Below are positions 8,044-12,363 of a stretch of DNA of 12,363 nt, piece by piece (the first letter of the stretch is position 1; the number at the start of each line of letters is the position of its first letter). The translations under genes and the position numbers were made by a program. The stretch lies in contig JBDLJX010000076.1 of NCBI GenBank assembly GCA_039714155.1, forward strand, positions 1 to 12,363, read 5' to 3'. The notes beneath the pieces were generated by a model. The model was not told where the DNA came from. It did no database searches and saw only the letters and a list, made by a program, of their open reading frames with translations. This DNA comes from SZUA-186 sp039714155. Lineage in GTDB: Bacteria; Pseudomonadota; Gammaproteobacteria; UBA9214.

Positions 8044-9315
8044 TTAACCGGACAACTTCTCAATACCCAACAGCTTGAGGATGTACTTCTCATAAATGGG
8101 TTCCGAGGAGCCTTTCTTCATTTTGCGTATGAAGTATTTCTCGAAAGCAATTTTGGCCAGATGTACCCATTTCCCTTTCTTGAACCAGGCAGTGTTGCGT
8201 GGCGGAATCTGTGGCAGTGCCACAAAGGCGGCGCCGGTATCGCCCATATCAGCGAGGCAGATAGCATTCCAGGTTGCACCGGTCGTCGGTTCCTTGCCGG
8301 CAAGCTCGTCACGAATGTTATGCACAATCGATGTGACCATGGATTCGATCATATAACCGGTCTTGGGTGTACCCGTGGGTACCGGTGTGACTTCAACCGG
8401 GGGAATGGCAATACACACACCTGCGGAATAGATATTCCTGTAAGTCGGATTGCGGTGATATTCATCAATGATGACAAAGCCCCGGGGATTACACAGGCCC
8501 TCAACATTGGCGACTGCATCCACCCCCTTGAAGGCAGGCAGCATCATAGCATAACTGAAGTCGATCTCGTGCTGCTTCTTTATATCACCATCCTCATTGA
8601 GTTCATCAACCAGCATCCTGCCCTCTTCTACACTGGTGGTTCTGGCATTGGTAATCCACTGGATATGATGGGCACGTAATTCACTTTCCATCATGCCCCT
8701 GGAGTCACCAACGCCTGCAAGCCCAAGATGGCCGATATAGGGTTCACTGGTGACAAATGTCATGGGAAATTTATTACGCATCTTGCGTTTGCGCAGGTCT
8801 GCATCCACGATGAACGCAAACTCGTAGGCAGGGCCGAAGCAGCTTGCGAACGGCATCGCGCCGATCACTATGGGGCCCGGGTTTTTCAGGAGCTCCTGGT
8901 ATTGGGCCCAGGCCTGTTCCGCATGGTCTACCGTGCAAACAGAGAGTGTATGACCCTCGGGGCCGGAACCTTCAACCTCCTCAAAAGCCAGCCGGGGACC
9001 CGTTGCAATGACCAGGTAGTCGTAATCAACGATATTCCCATTGTCCAGTTCAATCTTGCTGTTTTCTGCATCCAGCCTGCTTGCTGTGGCGCAGATGAAA
9101 TTGATGCCTTTCTTCTTCAGGTAACCCTCAATTGGAAAGGTGATTGCTTTACGCTCACGCCAGCCAACGGCCAGCCACGGGTTAGACGGGACAAACTGGA
9201 AGTAATCATTGGAATTGATCAGCGTGACCTCATGTCCCTTCCCGAGTTCTTCTTTCATTTCATAAGCACAGGGCATGCCGCCAGTGCCCGCACCGAGAAT
9301 AACCACGTGTGCCAT
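8044..9315 (-). CDS. sqr: Sulfide:quinone oxidoreductase (FAD-dependent)
   Basis: 423 residues; oxidises sulfide to sulfur/polysulfide and passes electrons to the quinone pool as a membrane-associated flavoprotein. The N-terminus has the FAD-binding Rossmann motif GAGTGG (8-13), and DYDYLVIATGP (about 97-107) is the second nucleotide-binding signature. All three redox cysteines are present: Cys127 (SVCTVDHA), Cys159 (SCFGPAYEF) and Cys353 (AICLADMG). These are the same positions as I recall for the Rhodobacter capsulatus enzyme, and the sequence strongly resembles Aquifex aeolicus SQR. The Arg/Lys-rich amphipathic C-terminus (about 376-420) fits membrane attachment. The start at 9315 has AGGAG six bases upstream. 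It stands alone with no sulfur-oxidation partner beside it; downstream on the same strand comes tRNA-Ser. A flavocytochrome c subunit is less likely given the three cysteines. Confidence 0.94.
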   Translation of the reverse strand: MAHVVILGAGTGGMPCAYEMKEELGKGHEVTLINSNDYFQFVPSNPWLAVGWRERKAITFPIEGYLKKKGINFICATASRLDAENSKIELDNGNIVDYDYLVIATGPRLAFEEVEGSGPEGHTLSVCTVDHAEQAWAQYQELLKNPGPIVIGAMPFASCFGPAYEFAFIVDADLRKRKMRNKFPMTFVTSEPYIGHLGLAGVGDSRGMMESELRAHHIQWITNARTTSVEEGRMLVDELNEDGDIKKQHEIDFSYAMMLPAFKGVDAVANVEGLCNPRGFVIIDEYHRNPTYRNIYSAGVCIAIPPVEVTPVPTGTPKTGYMIESMVTSIVHNIRDELAGKEPTTGATWNAICLADMGDTGAAFVALPQIPPRNTAWFKKGKWVHLAKIAFEKYFIRKMKKGSSEPIYEKYILKLLGIEKLSG

Positions 9316-9418
9316 GTTTGACTCCTGTTACATCTGTTGGATCGAGACTGGCAACCTGCTTACAGTGTACTACCTTTCATACCCCTGAGATAAGCAGATC
9401 GCCTTGATGGTTTTGATG

Positions 9419-9496
9419 CAGGAGCGAATTCATTCGCGATAAATGACTGAAATATAAAACCCATCGCGACTGAAGCCTGGCCCCGCGGAGGCGGGG
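9419..9496. repeat. REP-like palindromic element upstream of sqr
   Basis: GCAGGAGCGAATTCATTCGC includes the palindrome GCGAAT-TC-ATTCGC (9424-9437), the core of REP sequences common in Pseudomonas and other gammaproteobacteria. CGCGAT (9435-9440) recurs inverted as ATCGCG (9463-9468), like a degenerate paired unit. It is followed by a perfect GC hairpin, CCCCGC-GGAG-GCGGGG (9481-9496). Confidence 0.6.
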
Positions 9497-9509
9497 GTCG
9501 CTCATACGG

Positions 9510-9538
9510 CTGCTGTTTATAATTATGCGGGGCAGCAG
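9510..9538. repeat. Small hairpin near tRNA-Ser remnant
   Basis: CTGCTG (9510-9515) pairs with CAGCAG (9533-9538) across a 17-nt AT-rich loop. It lies downstream, on the minus strand, of the tRNA remnant at 9567. There is no T-run, so it is a weak terminator candidate. Confidence 0.3.
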
Positions 9539-9566
9539 TGGCTTAAAGCCCCTTTATGTGTTGATT

Positions 9567-9628
9567 TGGCGGAGAGGAAGGGATTTGAATCCTTGCAGGG
9601 CGTGAGCCATCAACCGATTTCGAATCGA
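9567..9628 (-). pseudogene. tRNA-Ser(CGA) 3' fragment, decayed (attachment-site-like)
   Basis: Read on the minus strand this shows a CGA anticodon loop region (CGATTCGAAATCGG), a degraded variable arm, a T arm GGATTCAAATCC, the acceptor 3' strand CCTCTCC and GCCA. The first 19 bases from the 3' end, TGGCGGAGAGGAAGGGATT on plus, are identical to the copies at 11661 and 11832. The 5' half of a normal tRNA-Ser is absent: similarity stops at the 5' side of the anticodon stem. A weak acceptor-like GGAGAAT exists at 9677-9671, so a full but badly inflated tRNA (111 nt) is an alternative reading. The break point fits integrase recombination in the anticodon loop. Confidence 0.72.
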
Positions 9629-9776
9629 AATTATAGTACAGCAACTTTCTTTTAATCAAACAGTTGCGCCATTCTCCCCTTTTGGCTCCTACCCTGAAAT
9701 ACCTCCACTTACGGATGTTCTGCATTCAACTTTATTACATTTTCTCTACGCTGCGGCATCGCTGCCCCCCTACAAA

Positions 9777-9812
9777 CTCCCTCTCCCTCCGGAAGAGGGC
9801 TGGGGAGAGAGG
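9777..9812. repeat. CCCTCTCCC/GGGGAGAG dispersed palindrome
   Basis: A pyrimidine-rich stretch (CTCCCTCTCCCTCC) faces a purine-rich one (GAAGAGGGCTGGGGAGAG). It is the kind of short dispersed inverted repeat often seen between genes in gammaproteobacteria. It lies just beyond the 3' end of the regulator gene at 9875. Confidence 0.5.
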
Positions 9813-9874
9813 ATAAAAATTAGCATCTGGACCAAACCACGCAGCCAACAGCATCAACTCGGGCAATCTGAAAC

Positions 9875-10252
9875 TCACGCAGCATCAGCATGAATCTCAA
9901 ACTCAGTCGCTTTCACGATTGGCTTCACCGAGTTATTCTCCCTCCTAAGCTCAACAAAACCGTAGTGCTCCATAGTTTTCAGCGTCCTGGACAAATTACT
10001 CGGCTGACGACCAGCCGCATCAGCAAGCTCTGTTAGAGACTCCGGTTGCATCTCGGCAATCATTTTCAGCAACGCACGATTATTGTCACTCAGCACTTCC
10101 GCCATTGATTTCATCGACGGGAACCAGATCTTTGGCTCATTTCTCTTGGGCTTATGCTCGCCTCGGGCAATAGCAAGCACCCGTTGCCTGATTTTGTCCT
10201 GAGACCTTGCGTGTTGGACCCGGCTTATAGAAGCGACAGGATTTCGGGCCAT
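9875..10252 (-). CDS. Winged-helix DNA-binding protein, antitoxin-like (HVO_A0114/TumA type)
   Basis: 125 residues from the ATG at 10252; a TTG at 10303 would add 17. The core is EPKIWFPSMKSMAEVLSDNN, RALLKMIAEMQPESLTELAD, AAGRQPSNLSRTLKTMEHYG and FVELRRENNSV. The helix-turn-helix lies at about residues 76-98 (SLTELAD...NLSRTLKTMEHYG), followed by a beta wing. The preceding RQRVLAIARGE is also typical of a family of small regulators usually paired with a toxin (DUF6516/TumE type) in an operon; this is recalled family knowledge. No toxin-sized partner frame is seen on either side, so it appears orphaned. No strong ribosome binding site precedes either start, which leaves the N-terminus uncertain. 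It is likely a DNA-binding autorepressor. Confidence 0.75.
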   Translation of the reverse strand: MARNPVASISRVQHARSQDKIRQRVLAIARGEHKPKRNEPKIWFPSMKSMAEVLSDNNRALLKMIAEMQPESLTELADAAGRQPSNLSRTLKTMEHYGFVELRRENNSVKPIVKATEFEIHADAA

Positions 10253-10367
10253 AACAAAATGTCTCGAAACGATATTGACGCTGTTCCGGGTTCCAGTGAT
10301 CAACGGTGATAATTACTGGCATCCTGCAACCCCATATACAGCTGGAACACCTGGATTCATATGTTCT

Positions 10368-10430
10368 CGCTGAAAGTCTGCGGTGGCTCAGTATCTTCTT
10401 GATGACCACCGGGTCCTCGATGCAGGCAGG
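10368..10430 (-). pseudogene. Possible remnant of IS91-type transposase C-terminus
   Basis: The minus strand encodes PACIEDPVVIKKILSH, resembling the I-x-DP-x-VI-x-KIL-x-H motif near the end of IS91/IS801-like (Y2) transposases, normally just after a CxxC zinc site. In another frame directly upstream, CSSSCKT could be the decayed zinc site, which implies a frameshift. Only this short patch is recognisable. The surrounding 10253-10628 stretch holds no convincing gene. Confidence 0.35.
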
Positions 10431-10628
10431 TTTTGCAGGAGGAAGAGCATGGTGCGGGGTGTGTATGCTGCGCCAATACCGGCAGAAAGCCCGGATGGAA
10501 TGCCTGAATAAAAGCCTTTGAATTACCTTTACCCTGACCACTTGACCTCAGGACCCTGCAAACGCACACCATTCCATAAAACACGAGATGAAGTACACTT
10601 ACCCGCCATGATAACAAGGACAAGTCTT

Positions 10629-11450
10629 ATGAACTGGCTGCTGGTCGTTCTGGTTGTGGCCAATCTCCTGACATTCCTGTGGTTCAGCCAGCATCAGGAG
10701 CCGGGGCATGCAACTGAAAGGGCGCAGACTGATGCAGTAACCCCCGAGGGCGCCAGAACAATATGGCTGCTGAGTGAACGCGACAGCATGCCGGAGGTGA
10801 CGGCAGGTACGGCGCCTGCAGAGCAGTCACAGGAAGACATTGCGGCGCCTGGACAGGAAGCCGGTTTAGCGCAACTGGACCCGGTGGCTGTAACGGCTGA
10901 ACAGGACACGCCAGAGCAGCCTGACGAAGCACCGGGAACCGATGCGGTGGCATTCCAGGGCGCAGATGCTGCGATGGCAGATCAGCCACCACAACCAGTG
11001 GATGTATGCCAGACCGTTGGTCCCTTCAAAGGCCGCACAGCAAGTGATCCTGTTGTCACCTGGCTGAAGGAACGTGGCAGAGAGGGGTCTGTAAGATCTG
11101 GCAAGGTGGATGTAAGGATAGGGTACTGGGTGTATCTGAAGTCGATGCCAGCGACAGAGGCCGGGCGTATCATGCAGGAACTGAAAAACAAAGGCGTGGA
11201 GGATTACAATCAAACCGCCCGGAATGAAATATCGCTGGGTATATACGTCAAACAGCAGACCGCTGAACGACGTCAAAAAAGCATCAAGGCACTTGGTTAT
11301 ACACCGCTGGTGAAACCACTCTACCGGAACCGGATACGGTACTGGGTTGATGTGAGAGAGACAGAGGCCGATATGCTTTCCGCTGAGGAATGGGGTTTAC
11401 ATCTGGCCAACAATCCCGACAGCCGGCGTGAGTCGATGGCGTGCCCTTGA
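10629..11450 (+). CDS. SPOR-domain membrane protein
   Basis: 273 residues. The start at 10629 is chosen because AAGGA lies eight bases upstream and the protein then begins directly with a transmembrane segment (MNWLLVVLVVANLLTFLWF, residues 1-19). An ATG at 10608 is in frame but lacks a ribosome binding site. Residues 30-120 are an acidic, Ala/Pro/Glu-rich linker of the kind that spans the periplasm. VCQTVGPF (126-133) and the C-terminal part, with YWVYLKSMPATEAGRIMQEL and the nearby LGIYVKQQTAERRQ (about 166-245), form a SPOR fold, which binds denuded peptidoglycan strands at division sites. The topology is cytoplasmic N-terminus, one helix, periplasmic SPOR. It is smaller and simpler than FtsN or DamX, so the exact partner is unknown. 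No operon partner is visible. Confidence 0.85.
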   Translation: MNWLLVVLVVANLLTFLWFSQHQEPGHATERAQTDAVTPEGARTIWLLSERDSMPEVTAGTAPAEQSQEDIAAPGQEAGLAQLDPVAVTAEQDTPEQPDEAPGTDAVAFQGADAAMADQPPQPVDVCQTVGPFKGRTASDPVVTWLKERGREGSVRSGKVDVRIGYWVYLKSMPATEAGRIMQELKNKGVEDYNQTARNEISLGIYVKQQTAERRQKSIKALGYTPLVKPLYRNRIRYWVDVRETEADMLSAEEWGLHLANNPDSRRESMACP

Positions 11451-11660
11451 TTCACATTACAATTGGATAAATCAGCAAAAAACCAACGGGGTCAGGTCTT
11501 GCATTATCGCATGGTTGCAAGACCGCAATGCAGCAACCAGCCTTGATCAAGGTCCGGCCGAAACTGACGGCAAAAATACCGTTCAGGTTATGAATCAGCT
11601 ACGTTGCAATGTGGTACAGCCTCCAGTTAAACGCAGATCCAGCTCGTAACCTTTGATAAA
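11451..11660. other. Non-coding stretch after the SPOR gene
   Basis: No convincing gene is seen here. The frames open in this region lack ribosome binding sites and family resemblance. The only structure noted is the hairpin at 11495-11524, preceded by ACGGGGTCAG. Confidence 0.5.
11495..11524. repeat. Perfect 9-bp hairpin, REP/Y1-transposase-associated type
   Basis: GGTCTTGCA (11495-11503) pairs perfectly with TGCAAGACC (11516-11524) over a 12-nt loop. The preceding ACGGGGTCAG resembles sequence I associate with REP-associated Y1 (RAYT) transposase loci, but no such transposase is present. There is no T-run, so it is not an obvious terminator for the SPOR gene 44 bp upstream. Confidence 0.5.
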
Positions 11661-11679
11661 TGGCGGAGAGGAAGGGATT
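11661..11679 (-). pseudogene. tRNA-Ser 3'-terminal 19-bp fragment
   Basis: TGGCGGAGAGGAAGGGATT on plus is identical to the 3' ends of the tRNA-Ser(CGA)-like fragments at 9567 and 11832. It covers CCA, discriminator, acceptor strand and part of the T stem. Beyond it the sequence turns into unrelated hairpins, so only the very end of the tRNA is kept. Confidence 0.7.
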
Positions 11680-11689
11680 ATTCGGGCCA

Positions 11690-11752
11690 GCGGCCCTCAC
11701 CCCTCAGGGGCCGCCGCCGCTTTACGGCGACGTTGTCTCGTGCCTGCGGCAC
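11690..11752. repeat. Three consecutive short GC hairpins
   Basis: GCGGCCC (11690-11696) pairs with GGGCCGC (11708-11714), CGCCG (11715-11719) with CGGCG (11725-11729), and GTGCC (11740-11744) with GGCAC (11748-11752). The three hairpins lie between two tRNA-Ser 3' ends, downstream of the tRNA terminator on the minus strand. No function is assigned; a structured RNA, or DNA hairpins recognised by a recombinase, are both possible. Confidence 0.5.
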
Positions 11753-11796
11753 TCGGCTCGAACCGGAGGGTTTGAACCAAGGCCTTCACACACCAC

Positions 11797-11832
11797 AAAC
11801 CAGAAAGACCCCTGGCGGGGTCTTTCTGGTTT
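11797..11832 (-). terminator. Rho-independent terminator abutting the tRNA-Ser(CGA) fragment
   Basis: A perfect 16-bp stem, AAACCAGAAAGACCCC with GGGGTCTTTCTGGTTT, is closed by a 4-nt loop. On the minus strand it directly follows the encoded CCA of the tRNA fragment and ends in a short TTT, so it reads as the original terminator of that tRNA gene. The symmetry would also work on plus. Confidence 0.7.
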
Positions 11833-11896
11833 GGCGGAGAGGAAGGGATTCGAACCCTTGTGGGGCGTTAAAGCCCCCAACCGATTTCGAGTCGGT
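11832..11896 (-). pseudogene. tRNA-Ser(CGA) 3' part, broken at the anticodon stem
   Basis: The minus strand shows a perfect anticodon arm ACCGA-CTCGAAA-TCGGT (anticodon CGA) and a variable arm GGGGGC/GCCCC. The T arm is GGGTTCGAATCCC, followed by CCTCTCC, G and CCA. The acceptor 5' strand and D arm (about 28 nt) are missing; instead AT-rich sequence (AATAGAAAATTGTAGA) precedes it. Everything kept is intact and well paired, so this is a recent or selected 3' half, as left when an element integrates at an anticodon loop. Not a working tRNA by itself. Confidence 0.82.
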
Positions 11897-11942
11897 TCTA
11901 CAATTTTCTATTCAATAACTTATATTCATAGTTACAGATTTA

Positions 11943-12012
11943 TTACACCTTTTTGTTTCCGAATTAATGTCGGTTAGGGTGTAACCGTTCTACTGTGGTG
12001 ACAGTGTAACCG
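11943..12012. repeat. GGTGTAAC-type repeats beside the tRNA scar
   Basis: TTACACC (11943-11949, inverted), GTGTAACCG (11979-11987) and GTGTAACCG (12004-12012) lie close together; a further GTGTAACG occurs at 12273-12280. The first direct copy also forms CGGTTA-N5-TAACCG (11971-11987). Their position 50-120 bp from the truncated tRNA fits arm-type binding sites of an integrase, which is inference. The stretch 11897-12137 contains no gene. Confidence 0.45.
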
Positions 12013-12067
12013 CACACTCGCACCTTATCCATAAAGCAAAGCCACCTATACAACCGGCAGTTGGTTA

Positions 12068-12085
12068 TCAGTAAAGTTTTACTGA
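12068..12085. promoter_or_regulatory. 18-bp operator-like palindrome
   Basis: TCAGTAAA and TTTACTGA form a perfect inverted repeat around a GT centre. It overlaps the -35 of the promoter-like sequence that precedes the small membrane protein gene, as a repressor site would. Confidence 0.45.
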
Positions 12086-12105
12086 AACATGAGCAGGGCT
12101 AATAA
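12078..12105 (+). promoter_or_regulatory. Possible promoter of the small membrane protein gene
   Basis: TTTACT (12078-12083) and TAATAA (12100-12105) are 16 bp apart. Match to consensus is moderate. The right arm of the palindrome covers the -35. Confidence 0.35.
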
Positions 12106-12137
12106 AGTTTGTGTTCTAGCGTCCGATTAATGAAGTA

Positions 12138-12170
12138 ATGAACTATGAACCAGGACGGGAGGCGAAATAA
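12138..12170 (+). CDS. Possible 10-codon upstream open frame overlapping the next start
   Basis: ATG at 12138 gives MNYEPGREAK, and its TAA shares one base with the ATG at 12170 (TAATG). Such an overlap can couple translation. There is no clear ribosome binding site before it, so it may be chance. Confidence 0.2.
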   Translation: MNYEPGREAK

Positions 12171-12268
12171 TGGGTATTGAAACCATCACATGGTGCATTG
12201 TTGCATCCGTCATCTGGTTAGGTATTTACCAGGTAATCACGTTTATTAACGGTGCTCCCCTATTCTAG
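12170..12268 (+). CDS. Small single-pass membrane protein, 32 residues
   Basis: The protein begins MGIETITWCIVASVIWLGIY and ends QVITFINGAPLF. Residues 6-25 form one continuous hydrophobic segment that includes two Trp, and there are no Lys or Arg residues. GGGAGG (12157-12162) lies seven bases before the ATG, an excellent ribosome binding site, and a promoter-like sequence with a palindrome is upstream. No family is recognised. Size and position at the presumed end of an integrated element suggest a small accessory membrane peptide. A chance open frame cannot be excluded, but site and hydrophobicity together argue for a real gene. Confidence 0.55.
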   Translation: MGIETITWCIVASVIWLGIYQVITFINGAPLF

Positions 12269-12298
12269 TGTGGTGTAACGAATAACGTGTACGTATCA

Positions 12299-12336
12299 GC
12301 GAGACGAGAAGCCGTTAGCTGCAAGGCGCGTCTCGC
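12299..12336. repeat. Inverted repeat at right edge
   Basis: GCGAGACG (12299-12306) and CGTCTCGC (12329-12336) are perfect inverse copies with 22 bp between. The GCCGTTAGCTGCAAGGCG between them resembles dispersed intergenic repeats of gammaproteobacteria, but I cannot name one. No T-run follows. It could lie 3' of the small gene as a stem-loop. Confidence 0.4.
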
Positions 12337-12363
12337 AGGGAATGGCGTGCCCTTTACAAGAGA

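Noticed and set aside
8161..9321. Plus-strand frames of 172 and 197 residues opposite sqr
   Set aside because: They are antisense shadows of a gene with complete catalytic signatures on the minus strand.
9543..9725. 60-residue minus-strand frame
   Set aside because: It runs through the tRNA-Ser remnant and has no ribosome binding site.
11660..11977. Plus-strand frame reading LAERKGFEPL across the tRNA fragments
   Set aside because: This is the well-known false translation of tRNA-Ser antisense sequence; the sequence is explained by the tRNA remnants and terminator.
12273..12336. Integron attC site suggested by GTTAGCT and GTGTAAC strings
   Set aside because: GTTAGCT does not fit the GTTRRRY core and the arms do not pair as in attC; no integron integrase or cassette is present.

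Overview
The window looks like chromosomal DNA of a sulfur-oxidising gammaproteobacterium of the purple-sulfur/Thio- type. This is inferred from a sulfide:quinone oxidoreductase with all three redox cysteines, a SPOR protein, a DUF2339 membrane protein, REP-like palindromes and moderately high GC. No species marker is present, so the taxonomy is an inference.

Layout. Positions 1-2172 (minus) hold the first 724 codons of a large DUF2339 polytopic membrane protein that runs off the left edge. A 364-bp divergent intergenic region follows, with a good promoter overlapped by an inverted repeat. Positions 2537-6556 (plus) encode a secreted S8 (subtilisin-like) protease. Its C-terminal half is six copies of a ~127-residue domain joined by polyproline linkers; five copies are nearly identical at the DNA level, with an exact 381-bp period. 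Four bases after its stop codon lies a 1200-bp insertion sequence (6561-7760) with 18-bp terminal inverted repeats. Its DD35E transposase is broken twice: by a frameshift and by loss of the second catalytic Asp. Next come an intact tRNA-Ser(GGA) with a stringent-type promoter and the sulfide:quinone oxidoreductase, all on the minus strand.

From about 9.4 kb to the right edge the DNA is a mosaic. It holds REP-like palindromes, an orphan antitoxin-like winged-helix regulator, a possible IS91-type transposase scrap and a SPOR-domain membrane protein. It also holds three partial 3' ends of tRNA-Ser on the minus strand (9567, 11661, 11832), two of which break at the anticodon stem. That is the scar pattern left by integrases that use a tRNA anticodon loop as attachment site. 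To the right of the last scar lie repeated GTGTAAC motifs, an 18-bp palindrome, a promoter-like sequence and a previously easy-to-miss 32-residue single-pass membrane protein. This resembles the end of an integrative element that continues beyond the window.

The most interesting points are the near-identical tandem repeats of the exported protease, the serial tRNA-Ser scars, and the small membrane protein in the putative element end. No complete new defence or mobile system is visible within these 12 kb; an integrase, if there is one, would have to lie to the right.
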